64,000 bases of DNA, taken from NCBI GenBank assembly GCA_022497155.1, contig MU385771.1, positions 124,001 through 188,000 of the forward strand. Direction: 5' to 3'. Source of the DNA: Whalleya microplaca (Eukaryota > Ascomycota > Sordariomycetes > Xylariales > Xylariaceae). The translations under genes and the position numbers were made by a program. Below are positions 44,646-55,577 of this stretch, one piece after another; positions within the stretch are counted from its first letter, which is position 1, and each line of letters starts with the position of its first letter. The notes under the pieces are model-generated. The model saw only the letters and a program-made list of their open reading frames with translations, made no database searches and had not been told where the DNA came from.

Positions 44646-46503
44646 CTATTTCCTCCGTCTCATCCTGAAACGCACGGGGCGGCGAGGCTTCCTGACTCCA
44701 AACCCAAATCGTGGTGAATCAAAAGCTAGAGCTCTCTCATCCGCGAGGATTTCAACGTCAAACCTGTTGATAAGCATTGCAGTGGAAAGCAGCATAATCC
44801 GTTTGGCCAACAGCCGCCCCGGACAGGCATGGTGGCCACCTATGTAGCTATGTCAGAGAAAGCCATGAAGATTACACGCGAAAAGGTGTCCGGGAGTAGT
44901 AGCGTACCTCCATAAGGGATCCATGCGCCCTCCAGGCCGGCAGTCGAGAAGTAGACTTCCCCTTTCCCGTTTTGCTCCGTCGAGGAACTGCCTGCCATCT
45001 TCATCGGACCACTTGTCGCATCCTTTGGATCGACGAGGAATCTTTCGGCCCAGAAATGGTCTAGCGGCTGTTCTCCCCCTTTCGTATTCCATGTGTTCTC
45101 ATCCGTGTGCATGAGCCAAGTGTTGGTCATGATTAGCTTATTCTTGGGTATGGCAACGCCACCAACGTGAAGATCATGGTACGGGGCGCTCCGCGGTATA
45201 TGAATCTGTACACCGAAACGCAGGGTCTCGGCATACATGGAAAGAAGCAGAGGGACTGTCTCAAGGTCCTCGATAGTAGGGGATGGCGAAAGCTGTGAAA
45301 GAGAAGTCCGCAAAGAGGACAGGAGTGGCTGAGAGCGAAACACGTGGAGAGCGAGGGTCATCGAGGAAGGTATGACGTTAGTGACGGTTCTATAGAATGA
45401 TCATTAGATGCACAAATATATAAGTTAGTTCAAAGAACACCAACTAACGCCCAGATGAATGCAAGATCTGTGGACGCGACAGACTTCTCGTCTTGTCCAG
45501 TCGCACCGAGAAGCATCGGGTACCTTTCTCTGACCATCTTAGTCCCCCAGAGAAGATCAGCTTCAGGGTCATCAGAGACCTGCGAAAATCCAGCACAAGC
45601 TAGAACTTTCGAGTGCCACTTCTCAACAGACGTGAGTAACTTATCCCTAATTTTATACGTCCTCGGCATCCATAACCACGGTAATCTCCTGGCGAGATTC
45701 ATTACCCCCTTGTCGTACTCCCATAGATCTTCGATAAAATTTGGGTGCTGAGCAAGCAGTTCTTCACCAAATAGTGTGCTGATTAAAGATGACCCGAGGT
45801 GAAGCTCGAAGAACTTCGCCATGTCCGCAAATTCGATCCAGTCGTCTCCTATGTTTGCTGCCTGCAGTGACCGGGCTAGCTGTATCTCAAAGCGACGAGA
45901 CGCCGGCCCTAAGCCTTCTTTTAGCAGCCCGGAGACGAGATTTTCATGTGTCATAAAGCTGATTCGGTCTTGCAGCCTAGGGCTGCTTCCTGGGATAGGT
46001 TTTTGTCTTGACCCTGACGTGTCGGCAAGGTAGGCATTTACAGACTTTTGTCCCATCCCAAAGCACTGCCTGAGGACCAGACTATACGCCCGAGTAACGG
46101 TAAGATGAGCATTGTGGAATACCTCAGATATATTCTTAGGACCTTGAATTAGATAGACGTCGTCCTGAACGATTGAAATGCGGAAGGTAGCCTTATCTGG
46201 AAACCTTCGTCTGAGAAGAATGAGTCGGAGCTCACGAAATATGATGTAGGAAATTTACCTAGCACTTCCGAGGAATCTGAGCCCGTCGAAAGCAAATGGT
46301 ATAGTGCTTTTGAGGAACGGGAGAGTATAGGGAACGGTATAGGAGTGTTCAAGCGGTCTCCTGCCTGAGACGAACCAGACACATATAAGAAAAAGCAAAA
46401 AAATGAATAATGCGCATCTACTCCAATATGACTTAAATACAACCAAGCGAACACTCTCAACAATATCTCTCGATGGATAGAACTGGAGCACAGAGTGACA
46501 CAT
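44646..46503 (-). CDS. Cytochrome P450 (P450-2), CYP7/CYP8-like clade
   Basis: Four exons (46503-46259, 46204-45449, 45389-44908, 44839-44646; introns 54, 59 and 68 bp) encode 558 residues. The start at 46503 has a GCCGCCATG context; a 60-codon upstream ORF (46639-46457) overlaps it in another frame. The anchor is around residues 31-48. The hinge is 'YTLPFLKSTIPFAFDGLRFLG'-like. The I-helix region, made by splicing, is 'FIWATVTNVIPSSMT': no A-G-x-D-T, but Asn and Ser/Thr placed as in CYP8-type enzymes. E-x-x-R is 'AETLR'. The heme loop spans the last intron: 'PYGGGHHACPGR', with Tyr in place of Phe. It is divergently transcribed from the MFS gene across a 964-bp promoter. Its middle part resembles P450-5 closely, so the two are probably paralogues. 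Confidence 0.88.
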
Positions 46504-47467
46504 GGCGGCTCAAAGAGGATGATGGAATGGACTCACAGATGAACCGAGACGTAAATCCAGTATCGACGAAATTGGTATAATTAATAATTGGTACAAGGTC
46601 TAGTATTCCCTGGATAGCTGGTTGTAGGCAATTCAGCATTACGCAATATTACAAACTATTATTTCGGTCGACCTTCTATCACTGTCTGGATGCATGTGGT
46701 GACTACCCATGTAGCCCGATATGTGGACAATCCAACCCTACATAGCCTCCTCTAGAAATAGAACATCATCCTTCGCCGTCTCTAGTATAATACAAGTTAA
46801 AAGTATTTTTCGAAAGAATACAAGATATGTGAAATGCGGTTTTGCCTTGTTTATTAATACGTATCACCGGGGGAGGTGCACGGACCATATAAGTATGCAC
46901 ATGTATCAACCAACTGCAACCATGTAACTACATGTATACCCTTAAACTCTTACCTATACGGTCAGCAAAGCCGAGATGACGTGCATTAAAATTAGCAAGC
47001 CACATCGTACATGTAACTACATGTATTGCAAATGTTGGCTCACCGGTGTGACAGCCACACCCTTTTATCTTCTTGCTCTATGATGACTGTACCCAGTGTC
47101 TACCAATAGGAAATGCAGATCTCACTACGGCAAAAACAAAATCAGTCGTTGTAACTAAACTATGTTATCTTCCTCCACAGGTTGGCGGCATTGCACGGGA
47201 ATAAAGTCAAATTAGGAATGATGTCCGTTTAATGATACTCTCTTCTCCATGTACTACCTGACAGCCTGCAGCTCATTTCGGTAATCCATCCATCCATTTC
47301 GCCGGCAACGCGGGATGCGAGCGCGCAAATTCAGTAGCATCCTAGGACTGAGAGCTCGCTGTCCTGGCGACTCTCGAAACTTCTCTATGTTTATGGATTG
47401 AAGACATTTGGTATTTGCTCTCGTCCCCATCGACTTCACTGTGCGTGAGGACTACAAGTCAGTCACC
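46504..47467. promoter_or_regulatory. Bidirectional promoter of P450-2 and the MFS transporter
   Basis: Head-to-head intergenic region of 964 bp. It contains two exact copies of CATGTAACTACATGTAT at 46921-46937 and 47010-47026, 89 bases apart. Each copy carries the palindromic hexamer ACATGT. Similar ACATGT-rich words recur at about 57950-57970 and 60122-60130, also in spacers of the P450 island. A cluster-specific regulator could bind here; this is inference from position and repetition only. Confidence 0.5.
46921..46937. repeat. 17-bp direct repeat, copy 1 (copy 2 at 47010-47026)
   Basis: Exact 17-base match in the divergent P450-2/MFS promoter. The core is nearly palindromic (ATGTA..TACAT). 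In AT-rich DNA some short matches are expected, but two exact 17-mers within 100 bases of one promoter are unlikely by chance. Confidence 0.6.
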
Positions 47468-49303
47468 ATGTCGAAACCGCTGTCTCTCGACACGTCCAAC
47501 TATCTTGCAGGATGGAAACTCCATGTCGTCATTGCATGTCTTTTCTTTGGCTCATTCGTCATTGCGCTCGATACTAATATTATTAACGTCGCCATTCCAA
47601 ACATCTCATCTGAGTTCGAAGCCCTTCAGGATGTGGCTTGGTACGGAAGCGCCTACCTCCTCACGGTGACTGCTTTCCAGCCAGTATACGGCTCCATGTA
47701 CAAGTATTTCCGCACCGACGTAATATATCGCATGTCTATCTTCGTTTTTGAAAGTACGAGCCTCTCTAGCCCTTGCTAGATGGCACTAGGTTGACAATTA
47801 CAGTTGGCTCGGTCCTTTGTGCTGCTGCCGTCAATTCGCAAATGTTTATTGTCGGAAGAGCGGTTGCGGGATTCGGAGCTGCAGGGGTCCTCCAAGGTGC
47901 CTTAAGTATCATCAGTCAGGTCGTTCCTCTCGAGAAGAGGCCGTTGTACTTAGGTATCGTGCCCAGTGTCTTTGTTATTGCAGTTACAGTCGGCCCCGTA
48001 CTGGGTGGCGTGTTTACTCAGCATGCGACATGGCGGTGGTGCTTCTGGGTGTAAGTCTACCTAAGTTGAACGTCTTTAGACCATTCAGTCTAACAAATGC
48101 TTTCAGAAATCTCCCTATCGGCGCCGTTGTCCTTTTAGGACTCACAGTTTTCCTAAAAGTCCGAGGAACGCCCAATAAAGACCGAACTCTTCCTTTGGCA
48201 ACCAAGCTCAATAACATGGACCCAATTGGCTGCTTGGTGTTTATCGGTGCAATTTGCTGTCTGCTGCTTGCCTTACAATGGGGAGGTCAAACAAAGCCGT
48301 GGAATTCATCAGATGTAATCGGGTGTTTAGTTGGAGCAGCAGCTATTGCGGCCTTATTCGTCTACTTGGAGTGGAGGCGAAAAGACACTGCCCTGATCCC
48401 TCTCAGAATTATGGGCAAGCGATCTATATGGACTGGGGCGGCTGTTCTGTTCTTCCTAGGGGCGCAAACGTATACTGTGAGCTGGCTGAGTCTAAATTCA
48501 TCGCTAACATCAGCTAATAACTCCAGAATGTCTTCTTCCTTCCCTTTTGGTTCCAGGGAGTCAGGGGTCTTAGCCCTGTGACGACCGGTGTTGACTTCAT
48601 TCCATTGCTCCTGTCACAGATTGTCTTCCTCATTATTACCGGCGGTATCGTCAAACAGTTCGGTCACTACATCCCTTATATGCTTATAGGAGAGGTAATC
48701 GCTATCGGCGGACAAGCTATGCTTACCCAACTTAAGCCGGATACTAATACCGTATTTTGGGCCGCGGCCCTTGTGGTTGTTGGCATCGGCTCTGGTATGG
48801 CGATGCAACTACCTTACACAGCTGTTGCTATTGTCCTGTCTGACGAAGACATCCCCGTGGGGAACGCCCTTGCTGTCCTATTTTACCAACTTGGTGGTGC
48901 GGTAAGCATTTCCGTGGGCCAAACTATCACAATTACCTCGCTTCTTGCACTACTGCCCCAGCGTCTGCCGGAGGTGTCACCTGAAATGGTAATCACCTTA
49001 GGGGCGGCCAATCTCCCCAAGCTTGCGCCCACTCCCGAGGCATTGACGGTCCTAAAGGAGATATGGAACATCGCCGTCGCGAGGACGATGATACTGGGCG
49101 CCACGGTAGTGGGCGCAGCAGTACCATTTACAATGGGCATGGAATGGCTGAATGCGGTCAAGGTTGCTGAAGAGCGGAAAAAGGCGACAGAGTCAGAGAG
49201 GCAAGACAATCAGTCGCATCTCGCACATCCTGTGTCACTGGAGGCACAAGAGGGGAGTGGAGAAAAACAGCCGGAAAGCCCTACTGCTGAAGAGATCAGC
49301 TAG
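47468..49303 (+). CDS. MFS drug/metabolite exporter, DHA2 (14-TM) family
   Basis: Four exons (47468-47753, 47804-48050, 48107-48476, 48527-49303; introns 50, 56 and 50 bp) encode 559 residues. The start M-S-K-P-L-S-L-D at 47468 follows a CACC context. The first helix carries 'FFGSFVIALDTNIINVAIPNI', the DHA2 motif D1. 'WYGSAYLLTVTAFQPVYG' and 'GRAVAGFGAAGVLQGAL' follow, with antiporter motif C '[25 protein letters not shown]' built partly across intron 2. Fourteen membrane helices can be counted, and the C-terminus is a charged cytosolic tail. The loop after motif A lacks the long basic insert of sugar porters. Such proteins export mycotoxins and other specialised metabolites from filamentous fungi; here it shares a promoter with P450-2, which suggests export of the island's product. 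Confidence 0.93.
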
Positions 49304-49447
49304 AGTTACAAGGATTCAAAAGATTTAAAATGTGGTAATCTGAAGCCGGAAGGGTTTCCATAATTATTGCTTATATTCTCACCATACCATGGCACAGTTT
49401 GAGCAAAATGGCTGTGGATGTACAGATTTCGGCTCATTTAGGGTTGT

Positions 49448-49984
49448 CAAGTTTGCGAAACGGTTAAAATCACTGGGTTAGGTGGTTAAAACCACTGGGT
49501 TAGCTCAACCTAACTAGATATGGGTAGATAGACCAAATACCTACCCCGCGGTACTTCTTACTAGTAAATGGATGTATATATCTTATATATTGAACTCCAG
49601 CACAGTCATTCAGTCTAACAACCTACGCCACAACGCTTAAGGAGCACTAATTCCTTCAGAACTGCAAGGAAATTCAAACGCCCTCGTTCTACAATCTAAT
49701 CTAATCTAATCTAATCTAATCTAATTTAACTCCCAAGAAGAAATTAGATCTTTCAGGGGCATTACTAGATCTAGGCATCGCAATTCAACATCTCACCCTA
49801 ACCTCCCTAACCTCCTCGCGATAGCTTCGAGTGTAAGTGTTATTAAAAAGAAAAGTTACTTGTGTTTGTTAGAAATAAGTACCGTCGTGCATGTACCTAT
49901 TCTATTAACTGTATGTGGTTAGGTTGAGCTAACCCAGTGGTTTTAACCACCTAACCCAGTGATTTTAACCGTTTCGCAAGTTTG
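49448..49984. mobile_element. MITE with 59-bp perfect terminal inverted repeats
   Basis: 49456-49514 and 49918-49976 are perfect inverted repeats (59/59). They are flanked by an identical 8-bp word CAAGTTTG (49448-49455 and 49977-49984), the size of a hAT-type target-site duplication. The element without flanks is 521 bp and has no transposase. Each inverted repeat is itself built from a tandem of a GGTTAAAAnCACTGGGTTAG unit. The interior holds six CTAAT units (49696-49725) and AT-rich filler. Because flank and repeat could share a base or two, the exact ends may shift by 1-2 bases. Confidence 0.85.
49696..49725 (+). repeat. (CTAAT)6 pentanucleotide microsatellite inside the MITE
   Basis: Six perfect CTAAT units in the interior of the inverted-repeat element, followed by one degenerate unit. 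Confidence 0.85.
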
Positions 49985-50125
49985 AAATAGCTTGTAGCAT
50001 AGGTAACACATTTGGGCGGATATCCGATTCAAGGCATAGCTAACTCATTTGGACGAACGCCCTTATATACTGATGCTTTAATGTAATACCAATTCTATGC
50101 CAGTGGCGACCACAGCGCGCTATCT

Positions 50126-50176
50126 GCCGAGCGGACTGAGTTCATAAAGTGAATTAGGATTATTAGGTTCGATTCC
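50126..50176 (+). ncRNA. tRNA-like / SINE-like relic with A- and B-box words
   Basis: GCCGAGCGG at 50126-50134 matches the conserved core of a type II tRNA D-arm (A box), and GGTTCGATTCC at 50166-50176 is a perfect T-arm (B box). The T-stem TTAGG/CCTGA can pair and an AGTTC/GAATT stem with a 7-nt loop sits between them. A proper acceptor stem next to the A box does not form, so this is not a functional tRNA; a decayed tRNA or tRNA-derived SINE head is more likely. Confidence 0.35.
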
Positions 50177-50429
50177 TGACACTGTCAACGGATTTCGCTT
50201 TGTTAGATCGTCTTTTGCTAATATGTGAGTTCTACGAGGAAAACAGTTCGATAAGGCCTTGGCAACCTGAGCATATCTACAAAATGCAAGGGGAATTGTG
50301 AGCATAGCTCTAGAATTTAGTGTGTCGATCTTCAGTCTCTTGATGTTCGAAAGGTCGATCTGTTATGACCTAAACACTCGTTCCAACCTCCTCTTACCCC
50401 CCGCCCAAAGTCACGTGAGGATGATAGGT

Positions 50430-50499
50430 GATTGCCAAGCACACTTCAGCTCTTGGCAATCAAGTGGTTACCAAGGCCACTACTAGGCTTGGCAACCAC
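50430..50499. repeat. Two adjacent hairpins, each with a 12-nt loop
   Basis: Hairpin 1 pairs GATTGCCAAG (50430-50439) with CTTGGCAATC (50452-50461), perfect. Hairpin 2 pairs GTGGTTACCAAG (50464-50475) with CTTGGCAACCAC (50488-50499), one mismatch. Both loops are 12 nt and both stems share the GCCAAG/CTTGGC core. A further CTTGGCAACC lies near 50263. They lie in the spacer upstream of the receptor gene. Confidence 0.7.
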
Positions 50500-51347
50500 C
50501 CCCTGCCCTATAAGACTATTTAGATATATATAAGAGTCTAGTTTGCCGACCCTTAGATAGACTCTTTTTCAGTTTCACGCCTTCTGTTAGTTCAAATTAA
50601 GACCTGTGGTAACGGCTTCGTTACACGATCATGGATTCTGATTTCCTCTAAGATATAAAGGGACGTTGCACAATTACATCCGTTCTCGCTGACCACCCAA
50701 ACCAACTGTAAATTTGTTAGGTATATATGGATTCTGACCAATAGTCTGGCATACAAAATCGCAGAACCCCTTGTCCAACGCCTTTAATGTTTCTTTGGCT
50801 GGCACGTAACGGGGGTGAGGTACAGCCAGCGGGATTGGAGCGGGGATGTTCACTGCCTCCTCCATATGTACTCCACAGCATATAACGACATCGGTTGGGT
50901 TTGTTTGATCTTACGAAGAAACCTTCGATGCAACGGGATGTGGGGCTCCCAAGTAACGAGCCTCGACTCAATAACCAATCGTTCTAGGGTGTGAATCAGC
51001 GCAGACATAACTGATCCTCGTGAGGAGTTAGCTCCAATGAGAACTTTTCGATAAGCTTTCTGGTTACATATGTATATATTAACGACGATGTGACTCTGTA
51101 CTAATTAAAGACACGGCTGCCCGTAGCAGCGGTCTAGCCTGCAGCATGCGCATACATAGTCTTTCCCTGATGCTAGCCGCCATTAATAGAGACATCGCCA
51201 ACGTGAAGTGCCGTCGAGCCAGAAAGGCTTTAGGCTCCTCTTCGTAACATAAGGCCGAGTAATAACTTTCTCGTAAATACTGCCGCCTCTTAACGTCGTG
51301 GTTCCCCATCCCAATAACCCAGAGGCGGGGTGTGAATAGACTCCAAG
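50500..51347. other. Upstream region of the receptor gene
   Basis: About 850 bases with no supported gene. Short minus-strand ORFs (50674-50971, 51079-51309) overlap each other in different frames and have no domain. It is the probable promoter of the PTH11-like gene. Confidence 0.45.
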
Positions 51348-52710
51348 ATGATCCGCCACCAGATCCGTTCGTCTGTTGACGAAGAAGTGGTCTTGCCTTC
51401 TCTAGAGCGTGTCAGTCAGAAGACATTCCTTGTAAGCGTTCGCTGTACGGTTGAACTCTCATAATCTGAAATTGACCCTGTCAGGGCATCGCGTGGGCCG
51501 CCACCGCCATTACCCTCTTGTTTCTAGTTTTCCGTCTGACGATTCGTCTCCGGTCTTTCCGGAAACTCTTTTCAGACGACTACCTCGTCATAGCGGCTTG
51601 GTTGATGCTGTTCACGTCTACCATTATCTGGCAGATCAAGCTCCACCTCCTATATTGGCAGTACGATGTGACATTCGGTAGGGCGCCTCCCTCCGAGGAC
51701 TTTGTAGCGGCATACGCCACCTTCCTACCCCAGATCGTCACCTTCAGCGTACTGTTTTACTCGTGTCTGTGGGCCGTTAAGTTCTCCTTTCTGATGTTCT
51801 TCCGTCGATTGGGATCCGAGATTAAGGCGCACAAGATTTGGTGGAGGGTGGTTTTCGTCCTGACTCTGGCTGGCTGGATAGCCTCTATCGCCGACTTCGA
51901 CTACAGATGTGCTGCTGGCGGTATCACGTACGTCATGAGTAAGTCTCACAAAAAGGTCGCGTATAGCGCATTATCCTGACAGTACCAGCGGAATGCACCC
52001 TCGCCAATCACGTCAAATTCCAGAGACGCACCTTCTACTCCAACATGGTGGCCGATATCGTTACTGATCTCCTTGTCCTATCCACGCCAGTCCTCATACT
52101 CTGGAACGTCCAAATCCCAACGCGGAAGAAGCTCATTCTCTTCGCTATTTTCTCCGTCACCGTGTTCATCATGGTTGTCTCCATCATCCGCGTCACCATG
52201 GTGGTAGACCTTCGGGGCGAGTTGCGGAACGCTAGCATTGACTGGCTTTACACCTGGTCCAACGTAGAAATGGCAGTTGGTATGTGGCGAGTCTTCAGTT
52301 TGCATCGAATCCCCTTATATTGGATCTAGAACTTAGATTAACGTTGTCGTTTATCATTAGCCATCATCGTCGCTTGCGTCGCCTCATTCCGCCAGCTCTT
52401 CGTGTCTAGCCAACGCGCAGGCAACCTTGAGCAATCTGGCTCCCGCTCCCGTCGCGGCGTTTTCTGGTATCTCGGTTTTAACCGTCTTTCAGCTAAGAAA
52501 ACATCCAACGACGACTCTCATCATCACTGGCCCGACGCTAACCTCGATCCCAAAATACATGGCTCGATGGATGCAGGCTCGCAGACCTACATGGTGCCAT
52601 TGGAGCATGTACATGTCAAGAACACGGTTGACGTGCACAGTGATGTTGCCGCCCCTAACTCTCTGAAGATGGTGAACGGTCAACAACAGAGAGGATATGA
52701 GTTTGTTTAA
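51348..52710 (+). CDS. PTH11-like / fungal rhodopsin-domain seven-helix protein
   Basis: Four exons (51348-51431, 51485-51938, 51989-52279, 52361-52710; introns 53, 50 and 81 bp) encode 392 residues. After a 28-residue N-terminus, helix 1 is 'GIAWAATAITLLFLVFRLTIR', followed by the family hallmark 'KLFSDDYLVIAAW' (motif DDY/W). Further marks are 'YSCLWAVKFSFLMFFRRL', 'ECTLANHVKFQRRTFYSNMVADIVTDLLVLSTPVLILW' (Cys and D residues conserved, built across an intron) and 'SIDWLYTWSNVEMAVAIIVACVASFRQLF'. The cytosolic tail is about 110 residues and His/Ser-rich. The extracellular CFEM domain of true PTH11 is absent. Such proteins are putative GPCR-like receptors of the plasma membrane. It lies inside the P450 island, but whether it is co-regulated is unknown. 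Confidence 0.88.
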
Positions 52711-55577
52711 CAAGATCGTTCAGAAAGATTGGGTGTGCTATGGGGATGTCGGGTTTCCTGTATGCAGGACACAGCCTGGAAAATCATGTATTGGAATGGA
52801 TAGGTAACCGTGTGATAAATTGATTCTTCTACATTGAAACTGAAAAATTCTTCTCGCCTCATCCCAAACACATCTAATGCTATTGTGTATTAACTCTTTT
52901 GGTCCTTCGTGGGCTATAGCATCCGCTAAAATCGCGTACCGTAGATAGTCTAGAGTCAGGTATTGCAAATTACTCTATCTAGCATCCGGGTGGAAGCTCT
53001 GAATGAATTCCTTGATCAAACTTCTAGCCAGCGGCCAGGCTTGGCCCCCCCCCCGCCCCCCCGCGGCCGCGCCCGGCACCCCCCCATCGCCGCCGCGGCC
53101 GTCCCCGACAAGGGGCAGTGAACCCCGCGGTCCGACCGGCGCCGGCTCCCCTCACCCAGTGTATCACCCCCTTGGANNNNNNNNNNTCTTTCTGTTTTCA
53201 AATATTGATTTTTTTGCATCGGGGGGTTTTGCTCAGTTTTATTCCTTTTCAAAACTATTCTCCCCCCCCCCGCCGCCCCCCCCCCCCCCCCCCCCCCCCC
53301 CTCTCCGAGGCTGTGATCTAGGGGCCTTCAACTTCTGTTTTTGTTGGCGTCGAATTCAATTCACATGGGAAATGCGACTCGCTTATCGTTGCCCATTCTC
53401 GTTTCGACGCGTCACTGTGGGGGATTCCCGGCATGAAGTCTGCCATTCCTACAAGAGAATCCGGATGGATGTGCACTTGTTGATTTCGCAATGAGAACGT
53501 TTTGGGGCCAGCCACATTCATGGGTGTCTCTTAGAAGTGCAAACTTGTAAAGAGGGGGAACCTGGTAGAGCAAGGCACAGTACTTAAATGTACATATAGG
53601 TATCAGTATTGGTACTTGATTACGGTGCCTTGTCTTCTCTAGGTATTCATGTAGGCCTTCTTGCATCAATGTTGTAGTAACCATACTCTTCGGGCGATAG
53701 TTTTATCGGGGAGGGGGGGTCTGCGGGCAAACCGCTGACGAGACGCCATGGGTCTATCTATAGTCATAGAGCCTCGTCACGTCGAATGGAAGAGCGACAC
53801 TACATGTCGTCAACTCTGCATACATGTGGGAGGGAAAGGGCCTAGGCCAGCTCGATGCGAACTACTTGCTATGTGCCGCGTCATAGGAATGGCCGGGATA
53901 GGTAGATAGGTGAATGAATCCAAGTAACCTACTGCGTACATCAATAAATAGGCCGACCTTACCGTTAGGAGGTATTGGTCGGTCGCGTTACACAGCACCT
54001 TCGGTGCTTTGGTCGAGGTAGTACCCAGTCAAGCGCGCCATATAATGCACGAATGAGCAACGCTGTTCACATGCAGCCCTAAGCCTGGCTGGCGAGCCTC
54101 GCGTCTTGGTTAGAGATAGTGGTGCGTGAGATGGACGTACATGCGATAAAAGGCGGACTTAGCAGTTTCACATAGAGAAGGAACCTGCCAGCCTGCATGC
54201 TGCAATCCAGAGCTGCCAAATCGGCACATGCTAGGTTTCAGTCGCTCGCCTAACTATTGAGTCGTTAGCCGCCGAGGGCATAGATATCATAACTCATTGA
54301 TGTAGATCTGCAGCCTATGTAGTGAGCGATCGGGCATAGCGAGGTCATGGAGTGCCGATCTTACTGCATGTCGAACCACATATTGCTGAAGAACCAACAA
54401 CAAATCATACATTCCAGGGGATCTCCCGCTCCAATATTTCCAAGTGCTGGTTAATGTTTGACTACCTTCTAGATGACAACAAGGCTACTGCCAGAATCAC
54501 CGTCGATCTTCTTGTACGAGGAATTCGAATAGATGACTGTGCCTAAATGGTCTTGCATTAATGCAACCCCACGCATTCGCATGTGCGAATCGACTGACAG
54601 TTGTTGGTCCACTCAGCCCACTCAATCCCGACTTATAGAGCCCAACAGCAGCATGCTGTAGCCGCCGAACAGGTTTCTCGTCATTGGGCTACGCACAAGA
54701 GCGAGCAGACATGGTTCCCGGTACCAACGGCGGATTTCCATTGACTTAATCATGTAGCCTTACGGCGCGGCATCCCCCCGCCCCCATTCTTCTGACTTGG
54801 AGAGGCCAATAGAAAATGAAGTAGATCCTAGTATGGTAACTAATAATCAGAAATTAACTATTATCTTAGCTAGGTACGGAGTATACCCTAATTTGAACTA
54901 CTTACATGAGTTCTAGACCAGCGATGTCACTCCCCGGAGCTCTAGTAAGCGCCATAAAAAGTATTCACTGCGTAAGGCTGTCTAGTTATCTCGAGGGTTT
55001 GCGTGACAGGAGCGAGGCTGTGATCTGTATATCCAACGTCTGCATACTACTGGCAAATGGGAGGAGGCACAGTCAAGTTTTCGGCCAGACTAAATCTGCG
55101 GCATCCTGGCTGCATCATCTTTGTCTACCATCGGCAGTGGTTACATCATGGTACTTACCGCTTCGGTCTTTTCTATGTCCAGGAAACTAGGTTGTGCGGA
55201 ATCAATTCAGTTACGGCCAACTAACTCGTAGTTAATCAAAGCGCCTTTTCCGGTCAGCAACGGGCCAATACTATCCAAGCCCAAGGGAAAGGGTCTCGGA
55301 TCTTCACCCTCTAGTAAAGCAGGCTCGCCGAGTGGTGGTGAAAAAGGTACCCTGAGCAGTTAAGCCTGATCGGGATTGCATGATGCTCTTTACCTGGGTA
55401 GATATGGGCCACCATATACAGTAGGACGTTATCGCCTTCTTGTCTCTTAGGGACATTTATTCGTCGGTACAAGTAGAAGTAACACTACCCGCGTATGGTA
55501 AAAGTGCGCTATATCGGAAACAGAGCACCACCATCAACAAACCATCCTGAGCCACAGACTTGACGATCATCGATACC
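52711..55577. other. 2.9-kb gene-free region with a scaffold gap
   Basis: Contains a 10-N gap (53177-53186) inside G/C homopolymer-rich sequence (about 53045-53110 and 53263-53300), so base calls there are poor. From 53.3 to 55.5 kb the sequence has mixed composition, with scattered ORFs of up to 94 codons and no domain. It may include a decayed gene, but nothing can be assembled. The last few hundred bases are the promoter of the O-methyltransferase. Confidence 0.5.
53177..53186. other. Scaffold gap (10 N)
   Basis: Run of ten Ns. Unlike the gap at 9740 I see no duplicated flank here, but both sides contain runs of C and G typical of low-quality contig ends, so the true distance is unknown. 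Confidence 0.95.

Noticed and set aside
46457..46639. Extra N-terminal exon for P450-2
   Set aside because: The only in-frame join would need a 28-nt intron, below the size seen in this window.
53003..53494. 163-codon ORF crossing the second gap
   Set aside because: It runs through Ns and homopolymer C/G errors and encodes poly-Pro; it is an artefact.
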